Assembly: GCF_009727055.1 (NCBI RefSeq)
Contig: NC_052354.1
Span: forward strand, 38,845,739-38,909,738
Length of the DNA stretch: 64,000 bases
Reading direction: 5' to 3'
From: Benincasa hispida
Taxonomy: Eukaryota; Streptophyta; Magnoliopsida; Cucurbitales; Cucurbitaceae
Below the pieces are notes generated by a model. The model had not been told where the DNA came from, did not search any database, and worked only from the letters and a program-made list of their open reading frames with translations. Shown piece after piece: positions 44,327 through 54,889 of this stretch. How positions within the stretch are numbered: the stretch's first letter is position 1; each line of letters opens with the position of its first letter. Position numbers and translations under genes: made by a program.

Positions 44327-45961
44327 TTGGTGTTAGCTATCAAAAAGAGCTAATATTTCTAGCTTAATTTGGGCTCGTTAGTGGATTTTATGTGTTTATT
44401 TTTCTATTTTGTAGGTATCGAGCAATCAAGAGGTAGAATTAATCATTTGGTGAAAAATGGGGTTAATTTGAAGCAATTTGGAGTTAATTTGAATATCTGA
44501 GCTTCAAATGAGTTGAAAAGACAAAAATGCCATCGAGTTCCATCGAGTTTAAGGCATCCATCTAGCACCATCGAGTATCATCTAGTAAGACGTTTTCGAG
44601 TAATCAAGGAAATGCTACCGAGTGATCGAGGATCGAGTATTGAGTTGTCTAGCATCGAGTAGCAAGTTTCTGGCAATGGACGCAACGTTGTAACGCTACT
44701 CTTAGCGTTGCAACGCTTCGAGGTTGAATCAATGCTAGCATCCCAACACATCTCGATGCTCCAACCAAACGTTTGTGAAAGAATGCCTAGCGTTGTAACA
44801 CTTCCATCAGCATTGCAACACTAGGACCTTTGACAGACATGGAGCGGAGTGTGCACATGAGTGAGCGTTGCAACACTACGATGAATCCTATGAATATATC
44901 TCCTCGACCCTAAATCAGTGGATGCCGAATTTTGGAGGCCAAATCGATGGAGACCAAAGTTAATCTTCATTCTTCTTCCTTTTCCTTCAATTTCCAGTAT
45001 CTTTAGGTTAGTTTTAATTTTATTTTTCGGATCATGAACATGTATTGGAACATATCCCGTCAGTTTGTCTATGAATCGATGAGGTAATCTTTCGTTTAGT
45101 TCTTGGATTGAATGTTCTTTGTATCTTGATCAGTTTTCTGTCTAATTTTATGTTTTAATTAGAATTATGTTTTTCTTAAATCTTGTTTAATTTAGATTTG
45201 CTTTTATGTGTGGATTGATGCTTCTATCATGAATGCACGTCATCGCTAGTTAAATTCAAGCTCGCACGCATCCTTGTATTGTCCCTGCTTTGAATTTACT
45301 CTTGTAGCACATCTTAGATAAGCATGCTTAGGTTTTTAGGTTGTCCATGAATCTTTGCATCACATGTTTAATTCAGATTAAAGGAACAAATTGATTATTT
45401 GGACATGGCTTTCCTGCACTTAATCAACATAGTTAAATCCTGAATCTTAATGCATGTGTTTCTAGTTCTTTATGGCTGTTGAGGACCTAATTGCATCTAG
45501 AAGCATGTAGGTTGGTTAGGGCACGACTTTCTAGCCTCAACTACGAATTAGGACACTTGATCGGTTTGGATTAATTGATTTTCGGGCTTATAGATATTAG
45601 CTTATTCACATCGATGGGGTAGCTATGCATGCATAATTTGGATATATGATATGTTGGCTGAAAACAATGATTGAATTTACATTGAAGACTATTTGATCCA
45701 AGAACTAAAAGAATCCATTACCGTTTCATATATCCACTGCACTTTACTTTAAGTTCACGCATGTCATCTCTTCCACATCAAACCCCCCATTTATCACTCT
45801 AGTTAGAAAATTAACTTAACGAAACCAATCGCGCTTCTCTGCGGATCGACTCAAACTTACCACTGTTGCTACGTTTTAATAGTAATAGGAGTAGTTTGGT
45901 ATTATAAATTTTCTTTTGACCAGACTCGAAGCTTATTAACGACGTGAGTTTTGGCCCTGTA
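44327..45961 (+). repeat. Gy-5 5' LTR
   Basis: Sequence between the accessory-ORF fragment and a gypsy PBS; start approximate (TGTTGGTGTTAGC at about 44348 or just before), end at GGCCCTGTA before the A-run. 44540-44890 contains clusters of CATCGAGT and AGCGTTGCAACGCT-like units. No second LTR of this family was found in the window, so boundaries are less certain than for the other elements. No genes. Confidence 0.6.
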
Positions 45962-45968
45962 AAAAAAA

Positions 45969-45986
45969 TGGCGTCGTTGTCGGGGA
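45969..45986 (+). other. Gy-5 primer binding site (tRNA-Asp type)
   Basis: TGGCGTCGTTGTCGGGGA, the TGGCGCCGTTGCCGGGGA PBS with two C to T changes, about 8 bp after the LTR. Confidence 0.75.
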
Positions 45987-46075
45987 AGCCATTGACATTT
46001 CATTAGTTAAAATTCTAGTTAGAGTATTCTTTTGCTTTTGATTTGTTTTCCTTTTTGTGTCAGTATTTTAAGCAT

Positions 46076-46475
46076 GGACAGATATCATCAGCAAGGATGG
46101 GGACAATCAAGTGGAGCATCTCAGCTTAGTGATGAGGTTCGTGACCTTCGAGGTCAACTTGTTGAATTAACTTCTTTGGTTAGTTAATTGGTTACAGGTA
46201 ACCCACAATAGGTGCAAGTATGTAAGACTGATTACCCTAAGCAAGCATGCCCAAATTTGTAGTGGAGCCCTATGCCGCGAGACTACTCCATGGGAGGTAT
46301 CCTAGTTATATGGATGATGATTTCCAAGGGCCCAGATGGAAGGAGTCCTATGACTATGGAAACCCTAGGATGGGAGAAGTTCCACTATGATTCATCCCCT
46401 GCCACATTCGACATGACGATGCATGCTCACATCGCCAATTCAGGTATGTCATTAGAAGATGTGATTAGACAATGG
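46076..46475 (+). pseudogene. Gy-5 first ORF, 5' part (unrecognised)
   Basis: An ATG at 46076 gives MDRYHQQGWGQSSGASQLSD and then EVRDLRGQLVELTSL before a TAG. Beyond it, frame-shifted pieces read like a Tyr/Asp/Pro-rich protein (SYMDDDFQGPRWKE). 105 bp after the PBS is the expected place for gag, but I do not recognise a capsid domain. It ends SGMSLEDVIRQW at 46475, where the inverted LTR pair begins. Confidence 0.5.
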
Positions 46476-48329
46476 TGACATAAATTTATGATTGCTCATT
46501 ATTAGTATGCATACACTGTGATGATATATAATATGCTCAGGTGCTTTGCGATAAAGACATTTTTATGCGATACTACATTCTAATTATATACGTTGTTAAT
46601 GAATTACTCGTAGTATGCGATGAAGTAGTGCATGTCCTAATTTTCCTTGTGCTGAAACCAAGTATAATTTCAATGCAAGTTTCTCAGAATGATCCGAGGT
46701 CGAACACAGGGACTTTTTTCGTTAATGCGGGTACTTATGTGATACATGCGATCGTTTTTTAATAATGAATAAAGAATGGTGGTTTATATAGGAATATAAA
46801 TTGCGATGAAATAAAAATGCATTAATAAAGTAAAATCCTAACTAATATGATACATGATACATGATACTGAGGTTGAGAACTGACTGTGAAGTTGTACAAA
46901 GAATTGATGTATGCGATGGCAAGTCTTATGAATGAGTAAAAAGAGAAAGAGTAAAGAGTAAGAACATCGCAAGTTTGTTAATCATGTTAAGGACGCAACT
47001 AAGGTTCCGCTTTCCCTTGGCGTACACCTCTCGGTGATCGGCCACATTCCCATATCTCTATGGTGAAGCAGAGATGAACGTGATGAACTCAAGGTTGTTT
47101 CCATCTCTGGAAATACTCTTCGCTTTAGTTAACGCATTATTCCAACCTTCTCTCGATAGGAGGAATAACTTCTTCACTTCTACTTTCACAAGTGAAGATG
47201 TCATCGAGCATGTTTTAGCTAAACTTAATTGATTTCTTAACACAAATTAATTCACTCACTTAATTCTCACTATGTACCTCGAGGATTAAGAACACATCAT
47301 GGAGAAAATGGATTATGAATGTATGGAAAAAGACAAAAAAATGATAATGGTGACGATGATAACATTTAAGCGTTTGATATATGTTGTGAATGAAGGATAA
47401 CAGAAGATGAAGGCAGAAGATGAAATAGAGGATAGAAACAAATACGGAAAGAGTGTCAACGTCTTGACACAGATCCTAATCGGAGATTAGTGCTTGCCGG
47501 TGTGTGGAAATGGTGGAGAAGAAAGCTTCCCTTTCAGGCTTGCTTTCCTGGTAGAATTAACCTTTGCATAGAGCATCAGCTATGGGAATTGGAAGAATTC
47601 TCTGCTCGGAGACTCACCTCACGGCCTTGTCTCGTGGTTCTTCTAGATTTACTCTGGATAGGCACTTCAGACCCGTCTCTCTCTCAGAATCAGTATATGC
47701 ACGTCTCTATGTATATATGTATGTACCAGTATCTGTATCTGTATGTCTTTCAGCAAATTTGAAGAAGCTATTTATAGGCGAGGCCTTGGCTCTTTGAATT
47801 TGTGGTCCCCACTGTATAGTTATGGTAGTTCCTGAATTGGCGGAATGGAAAATTCCTTCTGTTACGCAATCAATATGTCAGAAATGCACAACTAAAAGTT
47901 GTACACTTGTTAGAATCCTGCGCAATTGCGTTGCTCTTCACATCTTCGATCTGTCGCTGCATGTTGTGTTGTTTTTTTATTACCATATGCGGTTGAAATT
48001 GCATTGATCGCTAAAGCTCTTGATCGATTGTCGCATGCGCCGTCATTGCGTTGATCATCTCTTCGTTCTCGATTGATGGGCGCAATGCAACATAGATGCG
48101 TTGTTCATTTTTTCTTTGAGCCATGAACGCATGCGGTGACTAATTTCCTACAAAACAGAACTGAAACATTTTATTCTACCATCGCAATGGTGTCAGTGGG
48201 TGTATTTATGGCATTTCATAATTTTCGCATTTCTTAGCCAATGTCTATACTATCGACACAATTTTTCTTTCTTTTAGCCACAATATCTAAATAAAACAGT
48301 ATAAATAACTTGTATTTCTACAAGTTATC
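46476..48329 (-). repeat. Gypsy LTR of the Gy-3 family, minus orientation (left arm of inverted pair)
   Basis: Starts TGACATAAATTTATG, the same start as the Gy-3 right LTR (56573), and matches that LTR along about 1.49 kb. Its 5' end lies at the palindrome 48301-48359. A minus-strand TATA box (CTATTTATAG, 47768-47777) and the conserved LTR block (46690-46714) are present. No PPT follows at 48330; instead an inverted copy begins. Confidence 0.88.
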
Positions 48330-48359
48330 TAATAACTTGTAGAAATACAAGTTATTTAT
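48301..48359. repeat. Perfect 28-bp palindrome at the junction of two inverted LTRs
   Basis: Arms 48301-48328 and 48332-48359 are exact reverse complements with a 3-bp CTA spacer. Each arm is itself a hairpin (ACTTGT..ACAAGT). They are the first bases of two LTRs facing each other head to head. Confidence 0.95.
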
Positions 48360-49909
48360 GCCGCCTTATCTAGATATTGCGGCCAAAAGAGAAGGAATAT
48401 GCATTGATTGTATGAAAATTAGCTCAGAAATACAATAATTATGAATTAATGCAATTGCACCCACTAACATTGTCAAGATGGTAGAAGAGGATATTTTTTA
48501 CTTTGTTTTGCAGGAAACCAAGTCACCGCTTACGATCAAGGCTCAACGAGAAACTGAACAATACATCTTGGTTACATTGCACCCGTCAATTAACAATGAA
48601 GAGACGATTAACGCAATGACGGCACAATGCGACAGTTGATCCAGAGCTGAATTTCAACCGCATACGGTAATAAAAACAACACCGCATATGAGCAACCGAT
48701 CGAAAGATGCAGCTGAGCAATGAAAATGTGGAGGATTGTGACATGTGTACAACTAACCGTTGTGCAGATTTGACGGTCAGATCCCTGCTGTGAAGCTCTA
48801 TGCTTAGATCCCTGCTACCGGTTGAGCAAGCCTGAGAGGGAAGCTCATCCTCTTGCACGATCCAGCTGCACCGACAAGCAAACCTCCATCCAGATCGGTG
48901 CTAAGACGTTGGCGCTTATTTGTATTTGTTTCTAACTCTATTTCATCAAGTGTATTTCATCTTCTTAATCTCTTCATTCACAAATCATGTATCAAACGGT
49001 AAATAGTTTTATTGAATGTCTCGATCGTTTCCATTTCCATTTCTCTGTGTATTTCTGTTCCTCCGTTTATCGATTTCTCCATGAAGTTTTCTTAATACCT
49101 TGGTAATTAATATGGATTAAACGAGTAACTTAATCTGGGATAAAGAGATAAATACGTTTAGCTAAGGCATGCTAGATGGCATCTTCACCTGCGAGAGCAG
49201 AAGTGAAGATATCATTCTGATCTGTCGAGAGAAGGTTAGAAGAATGCGTTAACTAAAGCGAGTAGTACTTCCAGAGATGGAAGCAACCTTGCATTCATTA
49301 CGTTCGTCCCTATTTCACCATAGAGATGTGGGAACGTGGCCGATCACCGAGAGGTGTACGCCAAGGGAAAAGTGGAACTGTACTTATATCTTTAACGCAA
49401 TTAAGAAACTTACGATATTTGTATTAATTATCTTTTCTGTTTCTGCTTCATACATAAGACTTGTCACCGCATTACACAATCATTGCATAATCTTCACAGC
49501 CAGCCTTGACCTTAGTATCTTGTAACATGAAACCTGTATTTTGTATCATCTTAGCTTAGATTTACTTTAACGCAATTTATGTTATTATCGCATTTTTACC
49601 GCTTTACTTTATTGCATGTTTAATTTCATGTACACAAATTCTTTTATAAGTTGAAAAACCCCTAGTTGCATGTATCACAAACATAACGCAATAACCTAAA
49701 ACAGTCCCTGTGTTCGACCTCGGATCACACCGAGAAACTTGTGGTGAAATTATACTTAGTTTCAACGCAAGGAAACTTGTGACAACGCATAACATACTAC
49801 AAGAACATTCATTAATAACGCATATCTAGAAGTAGTATCACATATCATCATGTATCGCTATGCGTATGCCTAAGATAGAAACATTCATCAAATTGCTTCT
49901 ACATTATCA
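48330..49909 (+). repeat. Gypsy LTR of the Gy-3 family, inverted copy (right arm)
   Basis: A plus-orientation copy of the left arm: for example 49155-49375 is the reverse complement of the 47020-47215 region with few differences (shared CCGATCACCGAGAGGTGTACG). Ends TACATTATCA at 49909, directly against the minus-strand PPT of Gy-3. It is about 275 bp shorter than the left arm because the segment holding the TATA box is missing around 48780. Confidence 0.85.
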
Positions 49910-49946
49910 CACCCCCAAATTTAGTTATATGCTTGTCCTCAAGCAT
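49910..49946 (-). other. Gy-3 polypurine tract and hairpin
   Basis: Reverse complement TAAATTTGGGGGTG (49910-49923), preceded on the element strand by the perfect hairpin ATGCTTGAGGACAAGCAT (49929-49946). Same arrangement as Gy-2 and Gy-4. Confidence 0.9.
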
Positions 49947-51339
49947 ATCTTCAACTAAGGCACTATCGCTCAATTCTTATCCTAACTTTGTGTCAATTGG
50001 TTGCTCCGAATGCTCCACCTAGACAACATTACTTAACAACGCAATTTCCTTCTATCCTTTAATAATTCATAAACATGCTCTACTTTATTCTTCTATACAA
50101 TAAACCTCTACTCAAAAATTCCCTTCTTGTTTTGAGAAGAATGTTTACCTCTTCTTGCAAAAACAACTTGGTGCGACTTTATGCGGTAGTTTGCGTCATT
50201 TATTAGAGACTGTTGATCATGGTTACACTCTTTGTTTTGGCTTGTTCCCATGGGTTTCATGCGAACATCCAACTACGGTTGTGTGCCAATCTCAACTTCA
50301 ACTCTTGATTTTCAGCTAAGATTAACTTTTGATGGTCAGAGGAGTTGTCTCTTATATTCTTATTTTCTCTCTCTTTTTTTCATTTTTCTTTTTTCATATT
50401 GCACCAATCTTGGAAACCCACCTTTGTTTTGGTTTGCTCCCACAGGTGTCATGCGAACATCCAACTACAAATAGGTTCCTTGCACGACTTAACTCTTATC
50501 AGGTTAGGATTTTTCTTTTAATTTCCCTTACGCTGACATTGAATTTTTTTTTTTTTTTTTTTTTTGTTAATGGATGATGAACGCATTTTTCTAAGGATAA
50601 CCGCATCCGCTTGATCACATCTGCTCAGAGCTTCCCCACCCCCAAATTTTAGAGATGTGTAAGATTCTCATTGCATTATTTTGGATAGAATAGACAAACA
50701 ATTAGTCAAATTTTTGCCAGAGTCTTAAAGGATAAAAGGAAGCAGTGTTATTGCTACAAATTATCTAAGTGTTAGTTAGAAAATACAAAGTGTGGGAAAT
50801 GTGCTAAGAGTATGCATATTACTCATCATGGCAGTGCAATTAATAACGTAAAATATAAGATAAGAAACATTGCAATAATTGACAAAGGATGATAAGTAAG
50901 AGGCTAACGCATAATGAAAAGAATAGTTACTCAGTTGTATTAAAAATTAACCAAGTATACAAAAGAATTATAAATATCGCCATACAAAATTTGAGCATGT
51001 CACAATAGAATCAAGAAATAGCTTCTATTACAATTAAAATAATAAATGACATGACACACATTAACAATGTATACCCACGAAGAAAATGAAGTTTAATTCT
51101 CCCCCTTGGTTCGAAGGAATATGGCCCAATCCCGCAACAAAAATTTGTAGAATTTTATTTAGCAAAGGGAGTTCAGGAGGGAGGATATGCAGGAACGACG
51201 TGATTGAGCTTCTCAAAATGCCAGGATGTTTGCTCGTTCTGTTAATATCGGTGTAGCAGTACAAATCTATGGAGAGAAATATGGGACAAAGTTCAGAATA
51301 GACGTGAGTGTCTCAAAAAACATTACTGGTGCAAAGTAC
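49947..51339 (-). other. Gy-3 noncoding 3' region
   Basis: Between accessory ORF and PPT. Holds motif M at 50231-50280 and 50421-50475, a T-run at 50546-50567, and a second polypurine-like tract (CACCCCCAAATTTT, 50637-50650). The rest (50660-51060) is AT-rich with nothing recognised. The plus ORFs at 50232-50577 run through the motif copies and are not coding. Confidence 0.7.
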
Positions 51340-53728
51340 TCATGCGTTGCCACTCTGAACCACTTGTCTTTGGTTCAGGTGGATCGTATAGATATTGCAT
51401 TGAATGTTGATCAGCACCTGCCTTGTCATCGCAACACTGTGTTGCAACTCTGCTTGGCTCTCGTGTAACTTCGTTATTCGCTGGCAGAAGAATTCTTGTT
51501 GATGAGAGAGAAAAGAATGCATTTCTGCAAGGTCAGTAGCTGGGGATGCGATGGTGGGCTGCGCCTGCGATGTTTCACCATCAACGTTTTGGGGTTGAGC
51601 AGAAGTGCCTTCACCCAAATCGTGTGGGCCGTTAACATGCAACGATGGATGAGAAAAATGTGGTGGAGATGAAGGGGAGGATGATGCTGCTGGAAATGCG
51701 TTGGGTGAATCAGGAGCGAGGAGGAGGTTTTTAAAGTGTTCAGGGAGTGGGGAAAGGGGTTCTGTAGGAGGGCTTTGAGGGCGAATTACCAAAGGTAAAG
51801 GGTCCAAGGGTATTTGATCTTACGGTGATGGCTCTTGGACTTTTTCCTTGCCTTTGTCAACCTTGTACTGCTTCTTGGGTTTTGTCTGCTGTGGCGCATT
51901 CAAATCGATAATGGGCCTTTTCAGTGGAAGCTCAAGGCAATGAGGGGAATCTTTGAGAAGCATTCTCAAAATCTTGATGTTGATGAGGCCATGGACTTCT
52001 AGCATTGGTTCTTCTTCAATACCTACACCCAATGAGAGGCATAAGCTTGAAACTGTCTAAAGAAAGAAATATTGGCCTCATACACACCCCACAATCCTCG
52101 AATCTGATTTGTAATCAGTTGGCTCACATCTATTGGAATGTCGCGTGCTATGCAATATGCGGCCATTACTCTATCCCTCGAAACTGTTTTTTCATGAGAG
52201 GTCGAGATGAGTCGCCTTTTCACCAAATACACCCAAATTCGCGCTTCTGGAAGCAGTTTATTATGCAAGTGTTTTGATGCCTTTTAAGGAGACCGACCAC
52301 TGAGTGCCCGGCTACGTTAATATCTTCAGCACATCCTCCATTTGTTCTTCTGTGGGATCATCAATGATTTTGTTACCTGACGCCTCCGGGATGTCCTTCA
52401 TCTAATATAACTCATTGATGTCCTTTGTACTGAAAGGCACTGTCTCCCCTTTCATGATCACCGCATCTTTGGTGCCATGAAGTCGTCCATTATAGAAAGC
52501 TCGCACTACCATTGGGATTACGATGGATGGGCATTGACAGAATGTTTCCCCCCCATGTTCCAACACAACGCTTGTAATTAAATCCGATAGTGGTGTAGGT
52601 GCAGGAAAGAATCCCATTTCCATCATCATGTCGTCAATCTCTTTCTTCTTTGATAGGCGTCCTTTGGCCAACGTAGGCTCACTACTTTTCTCTTTTTCAT
52701 TTCCCTTTTCTTATGTCAACGCAAGGAGGGATCTTTGTTTTTGTCTCCATTCCTGTTCCTTGCGATGTTTTTCCTTTTCCCACTCCGCAATTTCTTTGCT
52801 TTTCTTCTCTCGAATGCGCTGCACATTTGCTTTGCGCCTTTTCTCCTTCTCTTCCTTCTTCTTCTTTTCTTCCTCTTCTTCTTCTCTCATTTCTCTTTCA
52901 AATTGCTCGGAAGCCAGCAATATGTGTTGTTCTTCCTCGAGCCTTATTCTGTCTTCTTCTACCGACGGTGCACTTCTTCATCGTGTAATTTTCTTCTTAA
53001 ATCGCCTTCTGCGATGATTTGTTACGCTTGTAACATCTTTTCTTGCTTTTCTTCTTCCTCTCTTCTTCTCCTTTCCTTCTCTTTTACTACACTTTGCAAA
53101 ATTTATGGGTCAATTTTTGACCCTTGCGGTGCATTTTCCTTGCGACGTCGCATAAGAGCGTGATGTCTGGAACCTCTCCATCATCAGTCGCAACCGTTCT
53201 TATTTGCGTTGATTCCTCTTCAGGTTATGCTGATTCTCTTTGTTGCGTTGACACCCCCTCATCCACCCTTACGGTGGTTGATTCTCCGTCGATTTCTGGG
53301 TTCTCAGCCCGCTTTCTCTTTTCTTTCTTTTTCTTCAGGTGCTTCCCTTCTCGCTTGTGTTCCCTCTTCTCACTCGATTTTCTTTCTTTCTTTTCCTTCC
53401 TTGGCTAGGCTTCTTCATCACCTTCTGCTCTCTTCTCCTTGTTCTTCTTCTTCTTCTTCTCCTCAACCATTTCAGGCAGTTTCTTCGTTTCCACCTCCTT
53501 CAAAGCAACCCTAATGGGTTTTTCATAGGATTCTGTTTGAACAGTTTCCTTAGGATCAGAAACGGCCAGGGCGCTTCTCCGCGAAGCTTCTTCCATCCCT
53601 TCTTTTGAAGGCAAAGGTTGATTAACGACTCCCGCTTCAAATAGCCCTCCTTCCTTCTCCATATTACTCAGAATGCTCCCGAACACTTCTCTGTCGTCTC
53701 TTCTCTTCTTCTGGCTTTGCGATGACAT
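51340..53728 (-). pseudogene. Gy-3 accessory ORF (large, pol-replacing)
   Basis: A protein of roughly 800 residues in several frame-shifted pieces. (1) 53405-53728: MSSQSQKKRRDDREVFGSIL, charged. (2) 52711-53404: Glu/Lys/Arg-rich, almost certainly coiled coil (EREMREEEEEEKKKKEEKEK). (3) 52402-52671: KKKEIDDMMMEMGFFPAPTP...FCQCPSIVIPMVVRAFYNGR...VPFSTKDINELY. (4) 52023-52268: LPEARIWVYLVKRRLISTSH...RVMAAYCIARDIPIDVSQLI...QIRGLWG. (5) 51820-52032: basic, LKRPIIDLNAPQQTKPKKQY. (6) 51340-51807: Pro/Ser-rich then Gln/His-rich tail. Parts 3-4 resemble the 'putative plant transposon protein' domain of unknown function (Transposase_32-like, from memory). Related fragment in Gy-1 at 43861-44326. Role unknown to me; stops show this copy is dead. 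Confidence 0.75.
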
Positions 53729-54339
53729 TATTGCGAGTTCGGCACTCGCCGTGCTCTGCCCCTCTCTGATTTAGAGTGGTCTGGCTACTAAAGGCTTTTG
53801 CCGAGGTTTTCTGGCGATTCATGTGATGGGTTTTAACTGGGCGGCGAGGCAGTAGCTTACTGCGAGGAATGTCGCCTCTCTTGTAATGATTTGGGCTGGT
53901 GAAAGTGATGAGGGTAAAGAGGATGAATGGGAGGATTGATCGGCGATGGCTGTACTGAGTGAAAGAGTTGGGAAAGCTCTTAGGGTTTAGGAAGAAAGTT
54001 TGAATGTCTAGGTATGCAAAGGATTTGCTAGGGTTTCATTTTCGCAAAAGATTCAAATAGACGACCTAAGATAGAGGACGACGGAATTTATAGGGTTGGG
54101 CCTTGATGGGCCCAACACAATTTATGCGGTGGTAGGCTTCGAGATATTCAAAAAGCCTGCCGTCGCGCTCCTCACATTTATGAATTAGCAGAGAAGTACA
54201 TCCTTTCATCTATTAAGTCATCATTTCCTTGGAAGCCTAAACGATTGGACTATTCTATTTGCAAAAAGAATTTGTCTTTTGTGTTTTATTCGAATGGGCG
54301 CAAGGTTAAGATTAACGCAATGCCTCCATTAACGCAAAT

Positions 54340-54590
54340 GTATATTTGTAGAGGACGGGCAACAACACATGTATCAGCGTAACACAACCCTCAACTCAAC
54401 GCATTTCTAGAGGACGGGCGCACGGTATTTCTATTGCCGTAACACTACCTCGACATAGTGCGTTTTCGCTAAGAACGGGTGAAAAATACATACAAGCGCA
54501 ACACTTCCCTCACCGCAATGCATTTGTGAAAAATGAACGCAAAGTGTATCTTGTTAGCACAAGATGCACCCATCATCGCAATGCATACCG
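54340..54590. repeat. Degenerate tandem repeat, about four units of 60-65 bp
   Basis: Units begin GCAAATGTATATTTG (54337), GCATTTCTAGAGG (54400), GCGTTTTCGCTAAG (54460) and GCATTTGTGAAAAATG (54521). Each contains an ACGGGCG-like word and a CGTAACACTACCTC-like end. It lies in the Gy-3 spacer between accessory ORF and gag. Confidence 0.65.
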
Positions 54591-54889
54591 GAAGTTGATT
54601 GTTATTATTATTTTTTTTTTCATTAATGCAAGTCGCTAGGACTTTGCAGTATTCATTTTCTCTTACATCAGTCATTCACAGCAAATTTAAAAACAACGTA
54701 ACTTATGCATAGAAGTAGGGAAATTGAACAAAGCACGGAAGTTAACGCAATTGAATTAAACGAAAAGTAAATTCATAAAGCAATAAAAGCTAGTTTAAGG
54801 AAACAATAAATAGTGCAATGCATAGAGCAATTAAGAAGGCAATTAAGAAAGCAATTAAACATAGATTTTAGAGATATGGATTGAAAGAT

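Noticed and set aside
52628..53608. Plus-strand ORFs rich in Phe, Leu and Ser, looking like membrane proteins
   Set aside because: They are the complement of the Glu/Lys-rich coiled-coil part of the minus-strand accessory ORF; A-rich coding on one strand gives Phe/Ser-rich frames on the other.
54320..54600. CRISPR-like array
   Set aside because: Units are diverged throughout with no constant repeat and variable spacer pattern, and the setting is plant nuclear DNA.
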